Shown in pieces: positions 6,817-14,356 of a stretch of DNA of 39,938 nt (the stretch's first letter is position 1; each line of letters starts with the position of its first letter). Origin of the DNA: Gimesia sp. Its GTDB lineage: Bacteria; Planctomycetota; Planctomycetia; Planctomycetales; Planctomycetaceae. The position numbers and the translations under genes were made by a program. The notes beneath the pieces were generated by a model. That model had not been told where the DNA came from and searched no databases. It saw nothing but the letters and a program-made list of their open reading frames with translations. Where the stretch lies: contig NZ_JAVJSQ010000013.1 in the NCBI RefSeq assembly GCF_040219335.1, positions 1 through 39,938 of the forward strand, given 5' to 3'.

Positions 6817-7396
6817 CCCAAACGCCTGGGCCAAACTGCTGTTCCTACGTGATTATGGTGATACTGAAGTTGGCGGATTTGGAATCGCAGCCTCGACGGA
6901 TTTGCTGCTGGTCCAGGACCTGCAACTCGTGAAACAGACCTGCTCACTGGTCCATGTTGCCTTCGATAATGAAGCGGTGGCGAATTTCTTTGATGATCAG
7001 GTCGATGCAGGACTCCGCCCGGAGCAGTTTGGTCGAATCTGGATCCATACTCACCCGGGTGCCTGTCCAGAGCCCAGCCCGACTGATGAAGCGACCTTTG
7101 AACGTGTCTTTGGTCGATCTGACTGGGCCGTGATGTTCATCCTGGCGCGGCAGGGGCGATCCTATGCGCGATTGCGGATGAATACCGGTCCCACGATTGA
7201 CTGTGAGATCTCAGTCAGGCGGGATTATTCAGAGCCCTTTCCCGGTTGTGAACCCGAAAACTGGGAAGGGGAATATTTAACGAACGTGCATCCCGAACAA
7301 CGCCAACCCAGCAGGCCGTTATCGGCGTTCGACGATTTTGACTGGGATGCGGACTGGTTTTTCGATGAACCTGATTTGGAAGGAGATTTATTGTGA
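6728..7396 (+). CDS. JAB/JAMM metalloprotease (deubiquitinase-like)
   Basis: About 222 residues. The zinc JAMM motif is complete: Glu47 (TEVGGFGI), [14 protein letters not shown] giving His107-x-His109-x10-Asp120 with Ser117. JAMM enzymes cleave isopeptide or C-terminal bonds of ubiquitin-like proteins; in bacterial Ubl operons they mature the Ubl or remove it. The start is uncertain: no ATG exists, candidates are GTG 6665 and GTG 6728 (AAAGG about 11 bp upstream), both inside the zinc-finger gene, so the two overlap out of frame by 89 bp or more. A start at 6728 gives a very basic N-terminal tail ([14 protein letters not shown]). The acidic C-terminus ([19 protein letters not shown]) runs into the E1 through a GTGA overlap. 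Confidence 0.88.
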   Translation: MKHRKTKKRTNRTRKPHRRRRSPLPALRFSPNAWAKLLFLRDYGDTEVGGFGIAASTDLLLVQDLQLVKQTCSLVHVAFDNEAVANFFDDQVDAGLRPEQFGRIWIHTHPGACPEPSPTDEATFERVFGRSDWAVMFILARQGRSYARLRMNTGPTIDCEISVRRDYSEPFPGCEPENWEGEYLTNVHPEQRQPSRPLSAFDDFDWDADWFFDEPDLEGDLL

Positions 7397-8052
7397 CAAA
7401 TACAACGATAGATCGTTTTCAGAGACAGAGTGGACTGGTCCCTACAGAGAGACTATCTCAGATTTCGGTGACTGTCATCGGTGTGGGAGCCATCGGACGA
7501 CAGGTGGCCCTGCAGCTGGCGGCGATCGGGACACCGCGGATTCAGCTTGTTGATTTTGATACGGTCGAATTGACCAATATCACGACGCAGGTATATCGGA
7601 GACAGGATCTGGGATCAGCTAAAGTCGAAGCAACGGCCAGGGCAATCCAGGAACTCGATGATTCGATTCAGGTGGAGACAGTTTCGGATCGGTTTCGTGC
7701 CTCCATAAGTACAGGAGAGGCTGTCTTCTGCTGTGTGGATTCGATCTCTGCCCGAGCAGCGATTTGGCGATCAATTAGCAGAAAATGTGCGTTCTGGACA
7801 GATGGCAGAATGCTGGGAGAAACGATCCGAGTGCTGACTGCCACAAAGGACTCAGGAATAAATCAGTATTCAGAGACACTCTTTCCTCAACCCCAGGCAC
7901 AAATTGGAAGTTGTACCTCACGCAGTACTGTGTATGCAGCCAGCATTGCAGCAGGATTCATGGTGCATCAGTTTTGTCGCTGGCTGCGTGGGATATCCAT
8001 AGATCACGATATGTCTCTAAATCTATTGGCAGGCGAAACTGTAGTTAGCTGA
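7393..8052 (+). CDS. E1-like ThiF/MoeB adenylating enzyme
   Basis: 219 residues, GTG 7393 overlapping the JAB stop by 4 bases, AAGGAG 8 bp upstream. The Rossmann ATP motif [12 protein letters not shown] (G30-x-G32-x-x-G35), the acidic strand end QLVDFDTVE (Asp54, Asp56), [20 protein letters not shown] (Asn62, Arg70, Lys77) and the N-terminal RFQRQ arginine are the ThiF/E1 signature. It lacks the CxxC zinc pairs of MoeB. Cys174 in GSCTSRST is the best candidate for a thioester cysteine. At 219 residues it is a minimal adenylation domain without rhodanese or UFD domains. It would adenylate the C-terminus of the Ubl at 5486. It is the last gene before the terminator at 8106. Confidence 0.88.
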   Translation: MTNTTIDRFQRQSGLVPTERLSQISVTVIGVGAIGRQVALQLAAIGTPRIQLVDFDTVELTNITTQVYRRQDLGSAKVEATARAIQELDDSIQVETVSDRFRASISTGEAVFCCVDSISARAAIWRSISRKCAFWTDGRMLGETIRVLTATKDSGINQYSETLFPQPQAQIGSCTSRSTVYAASIAAGFMVHQFCRWLRGISIDHDMSLNLLAGETVVS

Positions 8053-8105
8053 CCACTTGCGATTCTATATTATCCATCGTTGTTAAAAAGATATACCAAT
8101 AACAG

Positions 8106-8144
8106 GCAGGCCACCTTAGCTGGTGGCCTGCTTCCATTTTTTTA
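8106..8144 (+). terminator. Intrinsic terminator after the E1 gene
   Basis: GCAGGCCACC at 8106-8115 pairs perfectly with GGTGGCCTGC at 8122-8131 around a 6-nt loop, followed by TTCCATTTTTTT. It closes the Ubl cluster. Confidence 0.85.
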
Positions 8145-8269
8145 GCTATCAGGATATTTTAATCATCATGGAGCGCCCAATGAGACCAGTATGACTACCA
8201 GTTCTATAGAGCTTGTTGTCTGACCTTGTGCCCAACTCTGTACCAGTTAGAATGTTAGAGAGCCAAGGT

Positions 8270-8301
8270 AAAATCATCCCTGGCGCGCCAGGGATGATTT
8301 T
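8270..8301. repeat. Perfect 32-bp palindrome at the 3' end of orfB
   Basis: AAAATCATCCCTGGCG is followed directly by its reverse complement, centred on GGCGCGCC with A4 on one side and T4-T6 on the other. It overlaps the last codons and stop of orfB and could work as a bidirectional terminator that shields the IS from outside transcription. Confidence 0.75.
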
Positions 8302-8873
8302 TTCGCGAACTCCACTGGGGTCTGATTTCCCAAGGAGCTGTGCGGGCGGGTTTTCGATATAGTCCAGCCGCCACTGGTCAACTTGTTCCTGAGCGTCTGC
8401 CAGGCTTAGAAACCAATGCCGGTTTAAACATTCCTGGCAAACCCGCCCGCTGAACGATTCAATATACGCATTATCGGTCGGTTTTCCCAGCCGACTGAAA
8501 TCCAGAGTCACTTTGTTGAAGTAAGCCCACCAGTCCAGACTCTTTCAAATGAACTCGGGACCGTTATCCACACGGATTGACTGAGGACAGCCTCGAGCCT
8601 CTTTAACGCGATCCAGAGCTGCCCCCACATCATCTCCAGTCAGCCGTGTTCCTACCAGTATGGCCAGACTCTCACGACTAAAGTTATCGACTAACGCACA
8701 CGAATGGTAGCCAGTTCGCGCAGTCGCATCGGCAGCTCGGCCCGTTCATCATGAACACTCTGGTAACGGTGACTGGCTCGCGGAAAGCCGAGCACCTGGC
8801 AGGCACGCCGCTCACTGACTTCATAGCAAACCTGAAGTTCCTGCACCAGAGTACGACGACGAGCGGGCCTCAC
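8274..8873 (-). pseudogene. IS3 orfB (DDE integrase), deleted and frameshifted
   Basis: The N-terminal part (8691-8873) encodes VRPARRRTLVQELQVCYEVSERRACQVLGFPR and ends ATIRVR. The next bases jump straight to the catalytic region (LVDNFSRESLAI), so about 100 codons, including the first catalytic Asp, are lost. Then comes DNGPEFI with the second Asp, broken by an altered codon near 8548, and TDNAYIESFSGRVCQECL with the catalytic Glu. The 3' end in the correct frame reads SLGNQTPVEFAKKSSLARQG and stops at 8274-8276, inside the palindrome 8270-8301. It cannot make an active transposase. Confidence 0.8.
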
Positions 8874-9136
8874 AGCTTTTTTTTGAGAACGTCTTGAAGC
8901 ATGCTCTTATCCAGGCTCAGGTCAGCCACCAGTTGTTTGAGCTTCCGGTTTTCCTCTTCCAACTGCTTCAGTCTACGGACTTCAGCGACGCCCAGACCGG
9001 CGTATTTCTTCTTCCAGCGATAAAAGGTCTGTTCGGTGATCCCCATCTTCCTAACGATCTCCGCCACCGCAGTACCGGACTCATGCTGCCGCAAAGAAAA
9101 TGCAATCTGCTCTTCCGAATATCGTTTCCGTTTCAT
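8870..9136 (-). CDS. IS3 orfA (HTH transposase subunit)
   Basis: 88 residues with the IS3 orfA pattern: MKRKRYSEEQIAFSLRQHESG, an HTH (VAEIVRKMGITEQTFYRWKKKYAGL) and a leucine-zipper stretch (LKQLEEENRKLKQLVADLSLDKSML). It ends at a run of eight A on the minus strand (8877-8884), the kind of slippery tract used for -1 frameshifting to make OrfAB; the orfB frame starts at GTG 8873. OrfA itself is intact, but its partner is dead. Confidence 0.85.
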   Translation of the reverse strand: MKRKRYSEEQIAFSLRQHESGTAVAEIVRKMGITEQTFYRWKKKYAGLGVAEVRRLKQLEEENRKLKQLVADLSLDKSMLQDVLKKKL

Positions 9137-9381
9137 GCTGTCTGATTCTCCTACGAAAAATACAAGATAACAAAATTTCTCGCATTTCGCATGGATCAGG
9201 AATCGGGGGGAAGGTCATTATTTGTGGGGGCACGTCAAGTCTGACTGGCATAAATTTGTATATTTTACTTGTGAGTGTCAATACAATTGAATATACTGAT
9301 CATCTAACCTGTTGGATGCTGTTCATGATGTTTATATAGATACTAGTTAAAATTGATTTAATGTTCGGCAAAAGGACTGAA

Positions 9382-10425
9382 ATGTACAGGATCTTGTTTC
9401 TAGTTTTAGTTCTGACAAGTATTGCATTATTTACAATTGCTGTATCGAAAGATATCAAGACTATCGATCATACAGGGTCGAGTATACATGTAGATAAACA
9501 TTTCAATACCTTCACAACACCATCTGTGCTGGTCGGCGAAAAAGATACATTAAAACATGAATTTGTAGTGGCTAACACATATGACCAGATAGCACACATA
9601 TCATCTGTGCAAAAATCCTGTTCATGCACCAGTGCTAAAATCGCAAAGAAAAAGTTAAGTCCGGGCGAACGAACTCGATTGATAATGGAAGTAGATTTGC
9701 GAGGGCGAAGTGGACTTTTCGGTACGACGTGCAAATTAATTCACGACCAGGGTAAGCCTTGGAACTTTCTACTTCAGGCACATATTTATAACCATGTTGA
9801 ATTCGTTCCCAACTTCTTTGAATTGGGAGAAGTCCAACCGGGAATAAAAATTGAGAAAAATATTATTGTTCTAACAAATAGCCGTAGTAGTGATCCACCC
9901 ATACCAGAATTATCTTGTAATCAGAATTGGGTAAGTTTTGAGATGGGAAAAAGCACAGTACATAAGCTTAACGGTGGTGAGATTGTCCAACGAAAAACGC
10001 CTCTACGCATCAGCCTGATACCTCCTCATATTTCTGGTGCAGGGTTTGTTGAGATCACAACCGATCTGGCAAGTACCCGTGCAAGAGAATCTAAACTCTC
10101 AGTTCACTTTCACGTTGAGGAAATCTATGACGTTAAGCCTCAGCGGATTTTCTTTGGAAGGATTAGTGAGAAAGAGATCCCCATAGAGCAAAGGTTAACC
10201 ATTCGTAGACGAGATGGTGCCCCTTTTAAAATTAAAAGCATTGTTTGCGAACTGAGCGATATTCATCATTCATGTTCGACAACAGGAACAACGAAAGTAG
10301 AACACGAACTGGTAATATCGCTGGATCATACGAAGCTTGAGAGCTTTCTCTATGGAGGGCTTTTTATCGAAACAAATGATACTCTTATTCCCAATATCGA
10401 GATTCCAATCGCTGTGTCGAAGTAA
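9382..10425 (+). CDS. DUF1573-domain secreted protein
   Basis: 347 residues from ATG 9382, with AAAGGA 7 bp upstream; ATG 9361 is in frame but without a ribosome site. An N-terminal signal/anchor (ILFLVLVLTSIALFTIAV) is followed by an immunoglobulin-like DUF1573 domain with the hallmark VQKSCSCTSAKIAKKKLSPGE and a second similar beta-domain region (residues about 155-345; FELGEVQPGIKIEKNI, FFGRISEKEIPIEQRL). DUF1573 proteins in planctomycetes are extracytoplasmic and of unknown function. It is followed 43 bp later by a Cys-rich secreted protein. By eye the base composition is clearly more AT-rich than in the 1-8 kb block. Confidence 0.82.
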   Translation: MYRILFLVLVLTSIALFTIAVSKDIKTIDHTGSSIHVDKHFNTFTTPSVLVGEKDTLKHEFVVANTYDQIAHISSVQKSCSCTSAKIAKKKLSPGERTRLIMEVDLRGRSGLFGTTCKLIHDQGKPWNFLLQAHIYNHVEFVPNFFELGEVQPGIKIEKNIIVLTNSRSSDPPIPELSCNQNWVSFEMGKSTVHKLNGGEIVQRKTPLRISLIPPHISGAGFVEITTDLASTRARESKLSVHFHVEEIYDVKPQRIFFGRISEKEIPIEQRLTIRRRDGAPFKIKSIVCELSDIHHSCSTTGTTKVEHELVISLDHTKLESFLYGGLFIETNDTLIPNIEIPIAVSK

Positions 10426-10468
10426 TCCAGATAAAAATCATTATCAAACGTTCGAAAGGAAGAGAATT

Positions 10469-10882
10469 ATGAATCGTTTTTTTGTACTCACAGTACTACT
10501 TGTATTTACTGGTCTGAACGGTTTCTTTATAACCCAATCGATTGCAGCTTTCGGAGATTGTAACGATGCTCTCAATGAAGCAAACGCTAGCTGCACTGGA
10601 GTAGTTGATTGTAGCGACGGACAATGTTTTTTAATCAATACTTCTTGTACTGGCGGGTATACATGTAACCCTGATCCGTGCACTGCCGCCAAATCGGACA
10701 AAATAAAAAAATTTGGCGCATGTGAAAACACCTACTGGGACTATGGATGTTTTCATTGTTCATTTTATTACTGTGCTGAAGTGATTAAATATCAATCCGA
10801 GGATTCCTTTGGTGAATGTCAGTTTGCTCGTTGCAGGGGACTACTGGGTCAAAGTAATGCATGCGTGCCTTCTTCGCCTTAA
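10469..10882 (+). CDS. Small Cys-rich secreted protein
   Basis: 137 residues, ATG 10469 with AAAGGAAGAG upstream; the frame is open further 5' but overlaps the DUF1573 gene. A signal peptide (FFVLTVLLVFTGLNGFFITQSIAAFG) is followed by a mature part of about 110 residues with 14 cysteines (e.g. CSDGQCFLINTSC, YTCNPDPC, CFHCSFYYC). The even number of Cys suggests seven disulfides, or metal binding outside the membrane. Such small Cys-rich proteins next to DUF1573 genes are, to my knowledge, a recurrent planctomycete pair, but no function is known. Confidence 0.75.
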   Translation: MNRFFVLTVLLVFTGLNGFFITQSIAAFGDCNDALNEANASCTGVVDCSDGQCFLINTSCTGGYTCNPDPCTAAKSDKIKKFGACENTYWDYGCFHCSFYYCAEVIKYQSEDSFGECQFARCRGLLGQSNACVPSSP

Positions 10883-11067
10883 CGCCAGGAAAATAGATCT
10901 TTTTCGGTCATCAGCGCCCCAGATTTATTCAAATTCTCTTTTCTAAACTTACTGTGTTTCATGTTTGTATTTTAATTGATTGAGGATACAAAAAAGCCAA
11001 TGTACCTTATTCTTTCACCATGAATCTGAAAAATGGTTCAAGTTCATTTGAGAAACGAAAGAGCTTG

Positions 11068-12273
11068 ATGATTTCTTTCAATTTTAAAAATGGTACTTTA
11101 GTTATACTGCTAATTCTGATCACATCGGCAGCGACTAATGGAGTCAATGACGACATACTGGGAGTCCTTGCCGTTGGTTATACTCGAAATCGAGAGTCTT
11201 TTCCCGTTTTCGATTGTCGATTTGAATGGAGAGATGCTAAAGCGGCAACAATTGAAGATGCCTTGGCAGGCAAATTTATCAGTGAAGCCAAGCCCCTTCA
11301 GGGGCACTGGCTTGTTGATGAGGAAAATGTAAGATATGAACTGATGTGTACACCTGAAATGAGGAAAGAAGCTGAGGATGCAACTGAAAATCCGCAGATA
11401 ACAGAACAAAATGAGAAGTTTGAAATACCAATCCCCTGCGCAGATAATCTGTATTTGCGAAATAAATCCTATCTACTTTCATATGGCCCTCTCACATTGG
11501 CGGCCAATCTATTTGGTCCCAGCGATCCTAGAACTTCTGGAGTCCGAATTACTCCTTTCAATCCGGACATAATGGGAACAGAAGAGCGTTCCAGCCCAGA
11601 CCGCTTTCTAAGAGCGTGTTTGAGTGGTCGATTTGTCGGCCATTTTGATGGAACAGAAAAAATTAACGGCGTTGATGTCCTGGCAGTGACTATCGGAGAA
11701 AGGCCAGGCCCAGATGGAAAACTGGTGGGACATAAGTATGGCTTTGATCCAGACCGCGGACACCTTCCGGTTTATATTTCTGACAGAAGTCCCCAGTCAG
11801 GCAAGTTATTATATGAAGCATATATCACTGAAGCTCGTGAATTTTCGGGAGAACGCTGGTTCCCAACCCGTGTTGTTTTGATCTTAGCTCCTGAATCTGA
11901 ACCTCCATATCAACTCAAAGAACTTAAGGTCTCGAAACTTGATGTTGATTTAAAGCCATCAATAGATCGATTTAATCTGGAACTTGCATCAGGCACTCAG
12001 GTGAATGTCATTGGTCGAACGGAGTGGACTTTTCTTAAAGAAGATGAATCGTTTACGGTAAACGATTTGCCAGCGTTACATCAACGTTGCATCGCGTATG
12101 GTCAGGCTTTTTTAGAAAGGGAAAAAAAAGCCAAAGAAGCAGGAAATCAACCAGCAGTTGAACGAACAGCTACAATCAAGTATCTAATTATTGGAAATGG
12201 ATGTATCCTGGTAATTGTAGCAATACTATTTTTCCTCATGTGGAAGAGAAGACGTAACAAAAACAATGAATAG
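11068..12273 (+). CDS. Secreted, C-terminally membrane-anchored protein, unknown function
   Basis: 401 residues from ATG 11068 (GAAAGAG upstream, and the resulting N-terminus is a clean signal peptide, VILLILITSAATNG); ATG 11020 in the same frame is the alternative start. The body is beta-rich and soluble (FECRF-like region, VDVLAVTIGERPGPDGKLVGHKYGFDPDRGHLPVYISD, FSGERWFPTRVVLI), reminiscent of LolA-like/outer-membrane carrier folds found in planctomycete secreted proteins. It ends with one membrane span (YLIIGNGCILVIVAILFFLMW) and a basic RRRNK stop. The stop overlaps the start of the glycosyltransferase at 12266 by 8 bp, so the two are translationally coupled. Function not assignable. Confidence 0.75.
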   Translation: MISFNFKNGTLVILLILITSAATNGVNDDILGVLAVGYTRNRESFPVFDCRFEWRDAKAATIEDALAGKFISEAKPLQGHWLVDEENVRYELMCTPEMRKEAEDATENPQITEQNEKFEIPIPCADNLYLRNKSYLLSYGPLTLAANLFGPSDPRTSGVRITPFNPDIMGTEERSSPDRFLRACLSGRFVGHFDGTEKINGVDVLAVTIGERPGPDGKLVGHKYGFDPDRGHLPVYISDRSPQSGKLLYEAYITEAREFSGERWFPTRVVLILAPESEPPYQLKELKVSKLDVDLKPSIDRFNLELASGTQVNVIGRTEWTFLKEDESFTVNDLPALHQRCIAYGQAFLEREKKAKEAGNQPAVERTATIKYLIIGNGCILVIVAILFFLMWKRRRNKNNE

Positions 12274-14146
12274 GAATGGCAAGGGGATCAAAGTTTTTTT
12301 TCCCTGTCATGTTGTGTGGTTGAGCATCACTATTTTACTGTTGGTAAATTCTCTGATGCTTGCCTGGAGCGCATGGCTGCATAGTCCCACTGTATTGGAA
12401 GTAAGTCAATTACCGGCAGGACTCAGCCATCTTGAATTAGGAAAATTCGATCTCGATCTTGTCAATCCACCGTTGATACGATGCGTAGCTGCGATTCCGG
12501 TGTTAGCATTTTCACCCAAAACCGACTGGACCCTTTATAGCACCTATTCACGCAGTCGTGCCGAGCGCTCAGTTGGAATCAAGTTTATTGATGACAACCG
12601 GAGTTCTTCATTTCTCCTGTTTACCGTGGGGCGGTGGGCATGCATTCCATTTATTTTTATTGGTGGATACACTTGTTCTATCTGGGCGCGAGATCTTTAT
12701 GGTAATTCCGCAAGTATTTTTGTAGTCGTGCTCTGGTGCTTTTCTCCTTGGATTCTTGGCCATGGCGCCTTAATGACTACGGATGCACACGCCGCTGCAG
12801 TAGGTATTATTGCCGCTTATTTTTATTGGCGCTGGTTGAAGCAACCAGACCTTAACTGGGCTTTACTGGCAGGAATCGCCATAGGATACGCACAATTAGG
12901 CAAACATACACTTATAATTTTTTATCCGCTAGGCTTGATACTTTGGTTCGTATATCAAAGCTCAAGTAGAGAAATATTATGTTCGAAACACTGGTTGTCA
13001 CGTTTAGGTTTGCTGTTTATTATTTTTATTGTTAGCCTATTTGTAATCAATGTGGGGTATGCATTTGACGGTACCTTTAAAAGACTTGGTGACTATCAAT
13101 TCTATTCCCATACACTAAGCGGGGACACATCCTACTCAATCCCAGAAACCACTGAAGGATCAAACCGCTTTGCCCATTCACTGCTTGGGAAGATTCCCAT
13201 TCCTCTCCCGCAATGCTACGTACGGGGAGTCGACATTCAAAAATCGGACTTCGAGCGAGGTTTACGATCTTATATGAGGGGAGAATGGAGGTCTTATGGG
13301 TGGTGGCATTTTTACCTCTACGCATTGCTCATTAAAACCCCTTTGGGCACGATAATACTGTTTTGTCTGGCAGCTTATTTGAGTCTATTTGTAAGAGGTT
13401 ATTCTGCAGCATGGCAGCATGAGCTTTTCCTTTTGCTACCACCGGTTGCTATTCTGGGGCTCGTCAGTTCACAGACGGGATTTTCAATTCACTCTAGGTA
13501 TCTTTTACCAGCATTGCCATTTTTTTTTATTTGGATCAGTAAAACCGCGCGCAGTTTCCAACTACACCATCGTAACTATTCAATCATCACTGGAATAGCT
13601 CTCTGCTGCACAGTTCTAAGCAGCCTGTCGATATTTCCTCACAGCCTCTCTTATTTTAATGAACTGACTGGTGGTCCCCGACATGGCTACAAGAATCTGG
13701 TTGATAGCAATATAGCTTGGGGACAGGACTTGTTATTTTTGTCACACTGGCTGGAGAAGCATCCTGAAGCATCGCCACTCAAACTGGCGGCTTTTGGACC
13801 TGTTGATCCTCGACTCGCTGGAATCAACTTCAGTCTACCTCCGACTGGCCCGGTAGCAAAGAAGTTTTGGAAAGATACCGGGGCTGAAATAGCTGGTCCG
13901 CAACCTGGATGGTTTGCGATTGATGTCAATCACTTGGCAGGAAGTTTCGCATTCATTCCTGATGGACAGGGAAGCAGAAAATTGTTGTCGAATGAGGAAT
14001 GGAATTACAGCTATTTTCGATATTTTGAACCAGTCGCTTTCGCAGGATATTCGATCAATATTTATCACATAACTCTGGATGAGGCGAACGAAGTACGTAC
14101 TGAACTTGGATTACCTGAGCTCCCTCCTGACCGAATTAAGAATTGA
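12266..14146 (+). CDS. Multi-span membrane glycosyltransferase, PMT/GT39-like
   Basis: 626 residues, ATG 12266 overlapping the previous stop. About ten hydrophobic spans are spread over residues 15-430 (ITILLLVNSLMLAWSAWL; LLFIIFIVSLFVINVGYAF; IITGIALCCTVLSSLSIF). The first loop (HLELGKFDLDLVNPPLIRCVAAIP) carries acidic residues followed by NPP, resembling the D-x-x-x-NPPL loop of planctomycete and other bacterial PMT-type, lipid-phosphate-sugar-dependent enzymes. A C-terminal soluble part (SYFNELTGGPRHGYKNLVDSNIAWGQDLLFLSHWLEKHPEA) is typical of this planctomycete group. It probably glycosylates lipid or exported protein at the membrane; the substrate is unknown. Confidence 0.78.
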   Translation: MNRNGKGIKVFFPCHVVWLSITILLLVNSLMLAWSAWLHSPTVLEVSQLPAGLSHLELGKFDLDLVNPPLIRCVAAIPVLAFSPKTDWTLYSTYSRSRAERSVGIKFIDDNRSSSFLLFTVGRWACIPFIFIGGYTCSIWARDLYGNSASIFVVVLWCFSPWILGHGALMTTDAHAAAVGIIAAYFYWRWLKQPDLNWALLAGIAIGYAQLGKHTLIIFYPLGLILWFVYQSSSREILCSKHWLSRLGLLFIIFIVSLFVINVGYAFDGTFKRLGDYQFYSHTLSGDTSYSIPETTEGSNRFAHSLLGKIPIPLPQCYVRGVDIQKSDFERGLRSYMRGEWRSYGWWHFYLYALLIKTPLGTIILFCLAAYLSLFVRGYSAAWQHELFLLLPPVAILGLVSSQTGFSIHSRYLLPALPFFFIWISKTARSFQLHHRNYSIITGIALCCTVLSSLSIFPHSLSYFNELTGGPRHGYKNLVDSNIAWGQDLLFLSHWLEKHPEASPLKLAAFGPVDPRLAGINFSLPPTGPVAKKFWKDTGAEIAGPQPGWFAIDVNHLAGSFAFIPDGQGSRKLLSNEEWNYSYFRYFEPVAFAGYSINIYHITLDEANEVRTELGLPELPPDRIKN

Positions 14147-14189
14147 GTGTTATTGATTTTGGCCGTGTCATTACTTGCCACTTAGATAG

Positions 14190-14356
14190 TTCGGAAACCA
14201 CTGCTAGTATAAACATTCCTGGCGAACCCTCCTGTTGAAAATTCAATATACGCATTGTCGGTTAGTTTTCCCAGTCGACTGAATTCCAGAGTCACTTTGT
14301 TGAAGTAAGCCCACCAGTCCAGACTCTTCGAAATGAACTCAAGGCCGTTATCTACT
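14190..14356 (-). mobile_element. Relic of the same IS3 as at 8221 (orfB fragment)
   Basis: Bases 14190-14356 align, in the same orientation and with few changes, to about 8410-8574: CAATATACGCATT, TTTGTTGAAGTAAGCCCACC and GTCCAGACTCTT are shared. The fragment corresponds to the DNGPEF...ESFSGR part of orfB. At 14356 the similarity stops where the group II intron begins, so the intron inserted into, or recombined with, this IS copy. Confidence 0.75.

Larger units (their letters stand above)
8221..9217 (-). mobile_element. Degenerate IS3-family element, internally deleted
   Basis: About 1.0 kb. Candidate terminal repeats are TGACCTTGTGCCC at 8221 and, on the other strand, TGACCTTCCCCCC ending at 9217. 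Inside are orfA (8870-9136) and a broken orfB (8274-8873), both minus strand, an orfA-orfB layout typical of IS3. The element is about 0.25-0.3 kb shorter than usual, matching the missing middle of orfB. No clear target duplication is seen. A further IS-end-like motif (rc TGACGTGCCCCCAC) sits at 9224-9237, so the right end could lie 20 bp further on. Confidence 0.7.

Noticed and set aside
11020..11067. Upstream ATG 11020 as start of the anchored secreted protein
   Set aside because: It has no ribosome site and would bury the signal peptide behind 16 polar residues; ATG 11068 fits better.
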